NCBI GenBank assembly: GCA_003693705.1
Contig: RBZT01000575.1
Span: 1 to 54,533, forward strand
Length of the DNA stretch: 54,533 nucleotides
Source: Polymyxa betae
Lineage: Eukaryota; Endomyxa; Phytomyxea; Plasmodiophorida; Plasmodiophoridae
Direction: 5' to 3'
Of this stretch, positions 22,023 through 33,600 are shown piece after piece; positions within the stretch are counted from its first letter, which is position 1; every line of letters begins with the position of its first letter. A program made the position numbers and the translations under genes. The notes under the pieces are model-generated. The model had not been told where the DNA came from. It did not search any database and was given only the letters and a program-made list of their open reading frames with translations.

Positions 22023-22721
22023 GCGTTTTTTACTGACCAGGATTAAAAGTATCGTTTGAAGTGACACCTAAAACTGCGAAATCGTTTTCAAATTACTGCT
22101 CGCATGGATTCAGAAAGCTAGGTTTGAAATGTATAACGAACGAATGCATCTTGATACGCCCGTGGTATCCTAAAAATCAAAGGAGACGCAAGTCCTGAGT
22201 GTGACAATATCATTTTATTGAAATCATTTTGAAGCCAGGCATACTCTTTGACAAATGACAATAGCATCTGGCTAGCTCTACAGCAGTGCATGAATGTATT
22301 CGTATAGCTATCACTATTCCTGATGGTTCTAAAACTGAGCAGGAACGCCAGACGTCAGGCAAATGTTTAGGGGTATCTCTAAGTAGAAGCTTGCATAAAG
22401 TATAACTGGTAGGTTGAATGCCGTTAGTTTTACTTAACAGTACAACACTGCCTGATAAATGGGATTTACTAGGCTGCCATGAGGCTGATCGTGTTGTGAA
22501 CCCTTGAAATTAGGACATCAATAGAATTTTTGATTGTAGATGACATCATATCGAAGGGAACGCATTTCAGAAGACAATGCATCCAAATCGCTGAAAGCTC
22601 CAAACCGCCTCGTTGAAGTTTTGTCAATGGCATTAGCATATCCTTTAACTGAAGAAACCAACGACAAGCTGGATTCACCATGATAGATCCCAAAGTAGCC
22701 ATAGCATCATGGTTGCCAACT
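22023..22721. other. Convergent intergenic region
   Basis: About 700 bp between the stop codons of the Mieap-like gene (+) and the ERCC8 gene (-). A minus-strand frame at 22469-22828 overlaps the ERCC8 tail but is out of frame with it and is not supported. Nothing else is seen. Confidence 0.5.
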
Positions 22722-24123
22722 TTAACAAACTCTGAACGACGGCTCTTCATTAGTCTGTTGGGGGAATTCGACATCGCTATCGTCTGAATAGGATTCCCAT
22801 TCAATAATGGGGTTGTCATCGGCGTCATCTTGACGAAACTTCGGTGTCACAACCCCAACAACACCATTGTCGTCACTCGTATAGAGTATCTTTGTCACAT
22901 CATCAAATTGTTAAATTGAGAGGTGTGTTTTATACCTGATCGTGTTCATCCCAAAGAACAGCGCTTAGATCTCCAAGCCCGACGGCTATTTCTTTGAGCC
23001 GCATTCCTCGCTTTCCAAATTGTTCAAATACATTGATAGAATGACCATCTGGGAAATAAACCGAATCTGAAGAAACCGCAAACCTAAAGGTGATCAATGC
23101 TGCTGAAGACGACGAGCGCTTCGCTAAACAGACTGGATATGTTTGGGCCGATTATGTCTGTAGTTTGAGAATGCATGCGAGTGGACTGGCTTGCACAGAC
23201 CATGACTTCCGTCAACTCTCCAACCGATTACACGATCGCCGCACAAAGATGCAAACATCTATTCAGAGATCATATGTTTCTGCACAAACTCCATAAAAGT
23301 ACTTTTACATTGGAACCGAAAGGGTTGAATTGTAATCCCGTAATAGGACGAATTCCGACATGAGAAACCGAAGGTATTTCATACAATGGCTCTACAGCTG
23401 GTCAGTAAAGATCTGAGAAGACACAGAACGAACTTGGTCTTCGAATATCAAACATAGTAATCGTCTGATCAGCGCGACCAACCACACAATGATATTGGTC
23501 TGCAACAGACCAAGCAGAGCAGGTTGCTGCTCGAGCGCTATCGTTCTTCATTCGGCTTACGCCCAAAATTTGACTATGGCTGCCGCTTCGGATATCAACT
23601 AAGCGAGTCCCTTCGAATCCATCCAAGCAGGCAACAAATAACTAAACATTTGTCAACAACAAATCCTGTGAGGAAGCTAGTATATTACTGTATGGTCAAC
23701 AGGAGACATTGATAAATGTGTTAATGAAATTTCAGCTCCGAAACTGATATCTGAAGCCAAGGATGAAGTAGCGACGTCCAGGACCCGAATATGGCCAGAA
23801 ACGTCAGCAAGTATGGCGACAGCGCCATCAGCAGCGTACCATTCACAGCCGACCAACGGAAACTCATTACGATATTGCCATGACTCTACACGAAAATCAC
23901 CGAAACGATCCCGCCTACAGACATGAAGCCTAGAGCCGGCCGTCACGCCTAGGATCCCGCCCGGGCCAGATAATGCCAGCGATCTCAGTCTGGACTCCGA
24001 TACGCTGACATAGTCAACGTTGACAGTTCTGGAGCGTCGAACGTCATGCAGATGTCGCGAGAAGGCCAGAGGCGAAATGAGACTGGACTCTCGTCCAGCG
24101 ATCTCAATGGGTCCAAGACGCAT
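22722..24123 (-). CDS. ERCC8: ERCC8/CSA-type WD40 protein (CRL4 substrate receptor)
   Basis: Six minus-strand exons (24123-23689, 23641-23434, 23397-23309, 23258-23134, 23083-22936, 22889-22722) give 390 residues, against about 396 in human CSA. Order and motifs agree with CSA: the MSPV segment, then LVDIRSGSHSQIL (cf. LCDLKSGSCSHIL), the blade end MFDIRRP (cf. LWDVRRA), then GLQFNPFGSN...DRVIGWRVDG, and HIQFAVSSDSVYFPDG (cf. LKFTVSCGCSSEFVFVPYG). An acidic tail (SYSDDSDVEF) ends the protein. CSA is the WD40 receptor of a CUL4-DDB1 ubiquitin ligase in transcription-coupled repair. The exon 2 to 3 intron is very short (36 nt as drawn), and an alternative donor 9 nt downstream exists. The other joins are unambiguous. 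Confidence 0.85.
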
Positions 24124-24274
24124 TCACATGTGAGGAGGTCGCGCATCACTCAGATACCAAGACTGCATAGAGGACGGAACATGAGGTGTCCATTTGCTTC
24201 TTGGTAATGATATTGTCCTCATGTGATCAAAGATGACGTTGTGAAAGCGTGAACTGCAATTTGTCGCATTTCAG

Positions 24275-24548
24275 ATGAATCAACCAAAGGGGCCTTTTTT
24301 TCTCCCTATGCCTATTCTCGTTTACCAACTGCAATCAGGATGCGTTAGAGATTTCCGTTAGCGGGCATGCTAAGTCTTCGAATGCGTTTAGAGACAGTGA
24401 GCATGAAGCGCCGCCGGCGTATTTCGTACCATCTTGGTCCCACTATCACAAGCATAATTGGCGCGATCGGTTCATGAATGCCCCTTCAGATCCGCAGACA
24501 GAATATTTCGACCCAGGCTTCGTCAACTTACGTAATAACGAAGCGTGA
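24275..24548 (+). CDS. Small protein with conserved-looking C terminus, 5' exon unresolved
   Basis: Two exons are visible: 24275-24343 and 24394-24548, joined through a 50-nt intron with a GTTAGA donor. They encode STKGAFFSPYAYSRLPTAIR and a Trp/His/Pro-rich part with PAYFVPSWSHYHKHNWRDRF followed by DPQTEYFDPGFVN, ending at a TGA. The residue mix looks selected rather than random and recalls small accessory subunits of mitochondrial complexes, but I cannot name a family. The 5' end is not settled: an ATG exon at 24181-24203 ends at a GTAATG donor but its phase does not match. The gene would diverge from ERCC8 across less than 200 bp. Confidence 0.45.
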
Positions 24549-24633
24549 TCTAAGAATACTGGAACCGATATAATCACAATAAGTATATTATTCTGCTAAT
24601 GTATGATTCACCAGTAAAGAAGCAGGCGACTCG

Positions 24634-27600
24634 CTAATCCGAGCCGCTGTCTTTCCCGGATTCCTTATTCTCTTGACCACCGCTACGGTTGCTGCTATCG
24701 CTGGAAACAATAATTGGTTGTCGCGGCGCAGCAGCAGCTCTAATGGAGGTCTGGCGAAGGCTTTGGATCTTATGCTCTTCGTCCATTTGATCATTGCCAC
24801 TGCTACTGTTGCTCCTCGGATCATCATTCATTGGAGCCGGTCTTGCAGCAGAGACAACTTTGATTGACTTCTTTCGAAGATCTCGCCGTCGCTTCATCTC
24901 TTTCCGTTTCCGTTCATTTTCCTCATCATTGCCACTATCGCTGTCCGATGACACAACTGTTTGCGTTTTCTTTCTTGGCAAAATTGACGGCGCCGGTTTC
25001 TCAACTTCGCTGCCGTTCTCCGAGGACACAGCTGCAGAAGGTCTTGCCGCTGGGGCAACACGTCGTCGTACAGGCGCTAAAGGTGCTAATTTTCTGGCCG
25101 GGACAGCAGGAGGGAGCTCTGGTAGAGGCACAACGGAGGGCTGAACTTGTTGCGAGAGTTGTGATTGCTGATGACTAAGAGGCATTGAAGCATCTGTAGG
25201 TGCAGTAGGTGATAGAGGACGACTGAGAGTCTGTTGCATATAGTTAGCAATGTAGCCAGGACAGACTTCATGGAATATACCGGAGCTGCAGCGACCGTTG
25301 GAAGTGAATGTACTCTTATCGAATCTGCTACAGCATTCATTAATTCACATTTTGTTTCATCAAAGGTAATGATACCTTGCACAACAGGCTGTTCAGTAAC
25401 TTGCTCCGCATTCTGTTTAGAAGATTGTTTTAGGGCTTGTTCTACATCTAGAAGGAGAGGTTGTTCGCTAGAGTCCTGTGTAAGTTGTAAAGAACGAATG
25501 CCTGGTGATGTTTCAAGTCCAGATTTCGGCACTTCTGATTGTTCTGCGACAGGATTCAGTGAAACTTGCCGAGTGGCAGAAGCCGTAGCAGTCTGTAGCA
25601 CAATGGAAGACATAATAGAAAATTGCCGAGATCTAGTTCGTGCTGGACGAGCGACTGTATCTTTCGTGATACATTTCCGACATCTTGTTCGGAATTTCTG
25701 AAATCGGAAATGAGCTAATGTGAAAACAGGCAACTGTTTGCAAACTTGCCTGAATTTGTTGGAAATGCATACGCCACTTTTCGTTCTCGCTCGTACCGGA
25801 CATGAAATCAGGGTTTGCAATAAGCTTGTCGAACTCGTCGACGATCTCAATAAACGGAACCAGTTGCTCAACGGTAAGATTCTGCGGGTTGCCACATTGT
25901 TCACAAGTCCCTGGAAAAATCGTCAACCTTGGTTCCGACGCTGCAAGCAATTACCACCTTTCCGTTGAGCGTATGTCGTCGTCATGACCAGCGAGCGAAG
26001 CTTGATGTGGCGTCGAGACTTGCTCAGCCACCAGTTGCTAATTTGTTTTGTCGACTCCGACCGATCACCCAGGAAAATCTTCCAATTTAAATCAGATAAA
26101 TCGTGGGCAAAAAATTGAACAGAGCAAACCTCCTCCTTCTTTTCTTCATCTGATTTCATTCCATCACTGTCAGATGATACTTCGTTAACATTATCGAAGT
26201 GTCCATCAGCCTGCTGCCTAATTAACTGTTCGTATTGCTCGATCAGATACGGCCTATTGCGTTCAATCGACCTGAAAATTCCACATAAGCTAAAGCACAT
26301 CATCATCTGAATTGCATTTTACCTTGGCGTCAGAACAGACGTGAGATGATGCAACAGCCACAACTTGTTATATTTCAAGAACTTCAGTCGAACAGCTTCT
26401 GACGCGATATTCTTCCTTATATCGTATTTTTCTTCGTATTCGCTGAGCTCCGGAACATCTTCTTCTTCATCGGCCTCTTTCTTTGGCAAATACCATAGTT
26501 GTGCCCAGTCTGCACCGATACAGAATAACTCACGAAAGATCATGCAAGAGAAAACGGTGAATCCGGCAATGATAGGCGTAAGTTGATCAGCAAAAGCGGC
26601 GTAGCTCGATCGCAACATTATCGTATAACCGAACACGAGCGTAATGATGCCAAACGCGTGAAATCCGGCCATGAAATAGAATTGTGATGAGAAACACAAT
26701 TGATCTAATTTCTGCCATTCAGGTTCCAACGTCGTATCGATTTCAGTCTCGTCAGGCTTCCAGCGAGTTTGGCGAATCCGGAACCGATAACTAGGCAATA
26801 TCTGATTAGCTTTAACGTTAAAGAAAACATGTGTTTACTTTGCGAATTCGACGTAATCAAAAACAGGCCACGTGTGGAATAACTCTTGAAGGTTAAGCAG
26901 GATGACATCAATACCTGGAAACACCATTCAGTTATAGATGCGGGTGAGTAACAAACACCATCCGGACCGAATTGCCAAGCAATGATGACACAGCTGAACA
27001 GAAAAAATATCAGTAAATCACTGCTGGTCATGCCGTAGTTCGTGGGCATCTGAGTCTCTTTGTTGAACAGGACGATTAGAAGCAACGTGATGGGAGACAG
27101 AATCAGAGCAAGCGTATCATTGGCATAGCCGCAGAATGCGTCAAGCATCGGTTCGATGGTCTGAGACTCCAATTCTTCTTCCATTAACACCACCTAGATA
27201 TATTTAGTACCACACACCGCATCAAGTCAGCAGATAACCTTCTTTTCAAGAATGGCTGCAGCGGCGTCCTTTTTCTGGCGACGTAACGACTGCACCTGGA
27301 ACCGGCCCCAAAAGATCGGGACCTTCTGTGCAACATATTTCCCAATCGGGTTGATGTAGATGCGTTCTCCAGCCTCCATTCAGAGTCAGTTAAGAATTGA
27401 AGTGATTCTGTAGAGAGTACCATAAAGGCCAGATCGACAGCGTAACCCAGCACGAATGCGGCTAGATCAGCGGCACCGACAGTAACCACGAACTGTGTGA
27501 TCATGAAACTGACCTGTTTAAGGCGCGAATGAACAGACTGTTTTTGCAAACTTAAACAATGTACCATCAGCGGAGACGTCAGCGTGGCGTCTTCAATCAA

Positions 27601-30600
27601 GCCACCCAAGACGACTTCCAAAATGTTCCCGATGACTAATTTTTCAGTTTAGATTACAGCAGTTTCAAATTTTTTGATGAAATGACCCTTCATGAGAATA
27701 ATAAATGCAAACGTGTTATTGGCGAATAGATTGGTGTAGGAAAATTCGAAGATGTACAGCAATAGCAGCGACATCATCACCGAATACAATATGATTTGGA
27801 GTCGGCGCCATGTAACAGGATTCCAGAGCTCCGACGCACGGGGATGGCGATCGGAACGTTTTGAAACCATCAGACGTGACCCTTTGAATTAGATTAATCG
27901 AATGCAAACACAGGTGCAAACACAGGTTGAATTCGACATACCCTGGAACAGAAGGCAGAAACCAAACGCCAATAAACTGACGCCAAGACGTCCCGTCTTA
28001 TAGGTTAGTGTAAGTGTATCGGTTAGATCGGCTGTGTTCTGATAATCGCCGTTGACAGCACCGAACGGGTACAACATTGAAAAAAAAGCATAACTTCGAC
28101 CGTTCTGTCAGATATGTTTTTTGAGCAAAAAAAGACGTACATGTAAAGAGTAACAAAACCGATTGGGACCATAATGCAGAAGCCGCCAAATGAAGGCGAT
28201 GGAATGACGATTTCGAAATAAGGAAAGAAACGGAACGGTGACGGCGTTTTCGAGCGAATCAAAGTCTTATTGATCAAAAAGAAGGCGCCGATCGTGATAA
28301 ATGCAGCCAGGCCAATGGCACAGAACAAAACCGTATACAGCTCCAGACCGAATGAGAACGAGTTCATCAAATCAAACCAGCCTATTAGACAAGGTATTAT
28401 TGAATCAGTACGATCTGCGACTTCAGCAATGACTACCAAGAGGGGTCCAAGTGATGTGAAACTCGTAGGTCTGCGACCAACTCACAGTTTTATTGTCGCT
28501 CATGATCTGTTCGACCACCCATGAAGGAACCTATAATGACGTCTAAGTTCCGAAGCAGTGAAGAGAGCGATAATTGCACCTCAATCCATTGTGTAAGGTT
28601 AACGGTGCCCTGAATCAGCCTTCGCAACTGCGATGTTCGCTGATAGTACTGCAGCTGAACTTCGACGTAGCCTGGGATGTAAAGATGATCGGAATCGGGA
28701 CGATCAGATGCAACAGTTATCGGCACTAATGAATCAGTTCCGATTAAGTTCTGGAAATACTTGTACCCCTGGAAATAGTTCTCGTTCGATGTCGGGTCTG
28801 CATTTCATATCAGCAGAATTCCAAAAAAAAAAATCCGGAGAATAAACAAATAATCAGCTCCATTTAATGAGCCCATAGCCATAGAGCAATAAATCTTGAA
28901 ATCCAGCATAAAGTGAGTTACCTCGAGTCAGATAGAACATAACGTCACCAGTTTTGAGCTCAAACCATCGAACTCGAGGGCGAATGATTTTCAGCTCTTC
29001 TTCAATTTGGCAAGTTGTAGTGAAATCGCAAATGTCGCTCTGGCCTGTCAGACCAACATCGAATGACCCGACAGGAATGATGGTCTCCGGCTGCTGGCAA
29101 GCATCGGGTATCGAAAGCGCGTACTCGACAGGGATATGCGTTGAGAACCTGCAATTTATGGTCAATCGTACAGCCCAAAAGCCAACCGCGTAATTTACTT
29201 TTTACAATCCTTGATGAAAGGGAAGTAGTGCAGCGGGACAACAATTCGATCGGTCTCGCCCTGAAACCCGGTCACCCAATAGCCAGCTGTCTGTGCGACG
29301 ACGGTGAGATTTTCTTTCAGCTGACCGATGTTGGTGTAATTCTCATTCAAGCCAACGTCAATGAACACTTCCGTATTGTTCTCCAGAGGGAGATTCAATG
29401 GTAGATCAAGTTGAAGATCATCGAAAGTATCCTATTTTTGAGTTGTAAGATCTTGATCGGATTAACGGACTGAGAAAGTCACCTTTTCGACAACGGCATA
29501 AAAAGCGTAATCGTAGGATTTTGCAAGCGGATTCATATCTGACCGGCTTGGCCTGAACGTAGTTATATTAACCGTGTTTTTGAACTTGTACATTTCGTCA
29601 ATAAAGAAACCGTTGAATAGCTGCAAGTTGCAATCAGCGTGAGCAACACGAGACCATACACAAGCCCACCTCGATTGACACGGTGACTTGAATAGGACGA
29701 ACAGCGTAGAGAAAAACCTCAAAGAGAATTTGCTTGTAGGGATCTGGATCATCCCAGAACCAACTTGGTAATTGCATGGCCTCAGGACGTCCATTCACAC
29801 GAATTGCTAAGAAAAAGTGGTCGTCGAATTTGATACTGAGAACCAAAAATAAAGGTGATGAAACGAAAGGAGTGAGAGTCATACTATGGCTTGTTCCGCC
29901 AGTCGATTTGAAGAATCGCCATTTCAAGCGGCTCGACCGAGAACATGGTCTCGCCACTGGATAGAGGGTTGATTGAGGCAATAACAGCACAGAAACGGAG
30001 CTCCTGGCAATCCTTAAAACATGAATTGATAGATTTGGCACCGGGATCGGATGTGGTTCCAACTAAAGCAGAATTATAAGGCATAAGATTGTCAGATAAA
30101 ACAAAACAAAATACGCGGGCATTTAAATTGACTTCCCAGCGCTGATGGCTGAATCCACATTCCGGCAGGACAGTAGTAGCCAGCCTCACAGGGGAATTCC
30201 GGGTAACTTTCATCGGACGTTCGGTTAAAACAGTAAAACCCAGCTGGGCAAACGTTGTCGAACTGTGATGTAGGTGTCGTACCTAGGCACAATGAATACT
30301 GAAAATTGAGCGACGTTGATTTACGAACCTGCTGGACAATAAAACCCGCCAGGACAGGGGAATTCCTGCGACATTGCCTGGGTCGTCCCATTTGGACATA
30401 CTTGCCCTGGAGGACACAGCAGATTAATATCGGCCTCCGGAGGTAATGTTCGGCCTATGAAATGGTACTCAGAATGAAAGCGTCAATCGAGGAGGAAAAA
30501 AACAACCCTCGGTGCCGCACACCCAGCCGGCGTTACAAATGGTGCACTTATCAACACTGATCTGCCCTTGAAGTTCACCATAACGACCCTCGGGGCAAGC

Positions 30601-33600
30601 TAAGCAATAACTGGGCAGTGGATTCAGACTAAATCTTAATGACGGATTAAAACCGAGCAGACCGCTGATGAATATTATCTTCACGATAACGTCCCTATAC
30701 AGTCCCCATTAACAGACAGTGAAGCGCCAAACTGCAACTATACCGCAGGGCAAATCTCGGGAATGACAGTGCCCGACTCAGCGCACGAGTATCCTTCAGG
30801 GCAAACCCAGCAACCGTAAGTGTCATTAATACTCGAAAAATACCCGGGTGGGCAGGGCTCCGGCAGGATCTCTCCCGGCTGCCGAGAGTACTTCCCAACT
30901 GCACACCCATAAATGAGAAATCGGATCAGTACATGGCAAAGCAATCTTACATCCAACAAGAATGGGCGCAGACGACCCTTGCGGACAGTAATAGCCAGGC
31001 GGGCAGATCGCCGTTCCGGTGGGCGAGAAGCTACCTTGCTGACAGTAATATCCTTCGGTACAAAGCTGAGGGGTCGAAAAGTTCTGATATTGGTAAACAG
31101 ATGTAGCGACCCCCTCAATACAGTAATATCCGGCTGGGCAGGCTTGTGGCTCTTGCAGCCCAGAAGTTGTATTCGGCAACGCCATCGTTCCTGGTGATTC
31201 CTTTTAAAGCAAAATCCAAGCATTTCCCAGATACTGGTACCGGCATCACAGAAATAGCCAGGGGGGCATGGTCGAGAGGGCGCTGCCAATCTTAAATCAT
31301 CGCAGACGTAACCGGCTGGGCACGTTAATGGGGGTTGTGCAGGATCAGGGCAGATCTGATAAATAAAAACTGTCAGAATGTTGGGAGACGCGAAAGATGA
31401 AAGTACCATTCCGAAGGGACAATATTGGCAAATTGACTGCCCAAATAGAATATTGTATGTGCCACGATAACATGGAATTGGATGAGAATTACCAACACCT
31501 GGTGGAAAGAAAATCAATCAAAATCAAATCGAAGTCGAGTTGTCCAAAGATAAAAAACACAATACAAAAGCCAAAGAGACAAAGTTAGATCACTTTTACC
31601 TGGACAAAATGTACCAGGAGGGCATTGGATCGGAACACCATTGGGACAGTAGTGCCCGGTCGGGCAAGCCCCGTCACCTTTGATTACTTTTCAGACGGAA
31701 ACTTTGAGAGTTTCATCTTCTCTTTACCTTCACTGGTTTCAGACGCTGGGCCGCACCAGAATCCAGGCCGGCAAACGACAGGCCGATCTGCAACGACCTG
31801 CGACCTGTACAGATACGACGTACCGTCCCACTGTGCATTGGAATACTCTATAATCGCCTGGCTAAATGTTGTATTGGAAGAGCCCTGGGCAGATTTTGAG
31901 ACGAGGATACATCAAACGATATGGTACACACAAACTGGACCCCTGGAGGGCAATAGAATCCGGATGGGCATGGTTGCGGGTAGGCAGTAATTGGTACAAC
32001 GCTGGATGTTGAAACTTCCCGAAGTTCAGAAGCCGGTGAGTGCGCATTTCTGCCGACAAAGTATACAAGATGAATCAATCCTTGATCTGTTACTGACCAT
32101 GGCATATTAGACACTCGCTAGGCATACCGGCGACGAACTTACGAGGAATATCCGGTAGAATGCGTTCGTCGAGATACTGGAGATTGTACACCCAAGACGA
32201 AGATGCTACATCGGCCAACTGAGCGACACTGTTCCCGTCAGTTTTCCATATAGATGCCTGTTGGGCGATGGTTCCATTCGGAAACAACCCTGAAGATATA
32301 TGAGATGAATACCGGAACAGATATCTTGTCCCAACCATCTGCCACGAACAGAATCTCACTGCCGAGTATTACGGCAGCGTACTGCGGATTTGGTCCAACT
32401 GACCCAACAGTAAAGTCGCTGCTACCATCGGTGGCATGCAGGGATGAAGTCACAACGAAAAACATTCGACCTCTGAAAGTGCAGAGGTACATCGGGGAAG
32501 CAATAAACGTGAGAAACAATGTACTAGAATTTGCGGCATCCGTTCTCCACAGCTGCGTTCCACTAAAATAAAGTTTATAAGTGCACATTTCTGCGATAAG
32601 ACTCAGCCTTACATCGAGTAATACACAAATCCACCGAAATTTGTCCAATAATTTACCGACGACAGAGATGACGACAATGAATGTAAGACGATAGGCTGAG
32701 TCGAGGCAGGTGTGGCAGAATACAGACTGAACGCCGCTCCATTATACGCAGTGAAAACAAACCGATTAGGTGCTGCACCAGTCCAGATTGTTACGTTACT
32801 TGAGCCAGTCGGGTTCAGTTCAAAAAGCAGCCTGCTTTGACCAAACGATGAACTGCACAAGAACAGCTCTGTGCCTCTCTGAGTATCCCAGTCAACATGC
32901 AGTGTTGAGCCTGAACGAAAATCAGCAGAAGCTCTAAATCGATAATCGGAATGTACCGTTGACATTAGTTGTGAGATTGGCGCAAACGAGGGTGTTGCGT
33001 TCAACATACAGCCCTTGTTTACGAAAGCCAGCTTGCCTTGAGGCGCCGAACTGCAATGGTCGCTGAGCTTTCCAACGATCATACACCTGGAGCATTTGTC
33101 AGAAAAGGTTACGAGACAAACCAGATCGACTGACTTTAATATCGACACTGATCCCAGGTGGACACCAATATCCGGAAGGGCATAACTGCATTGGACGGTC
33201 TAAACCTGATTCTGGGCAAACGTAACCTGAAAGCAGCAACATTTAGGGCTTAAAATCGAAATATATTTTGCTTTCACCTGGTGTGCAAAGAATTGGAGAG
33301 TTGTTCCCTGAACCCGGACAGTAATAACCACGAGGGCACGGAGAGCAGCTCACACGGTGTGTTCCATTACTGTAGGTACCTGAAGGGCACGGTTTTTGGA
33401 AGATACCATTGTCATAAGGACAATAATCCCCAGGCACACATGGCTTCATAACGAAAGGCCAGCCTACCAGATAGTTTCCAGCAGAAACGTCCTAAACTGT
33501 TTGTTAGAAGGATTATAAAAAAGCAATAATTACCTACGTTCACTGTAAGTTGTTTAGAGGCAGTAACCCAGAAAAACCCTCCATCATTTGAGACTGACAC

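Noticed and set aside
25923..26000. Separate downstream gene starting after an apparent stop at the end of the membrane domain
   Set aside because: A GTGGTA...TTCCAG intron of 48 nt joins the exons in phase and completes the CEQC motif, so the giant gene continues.
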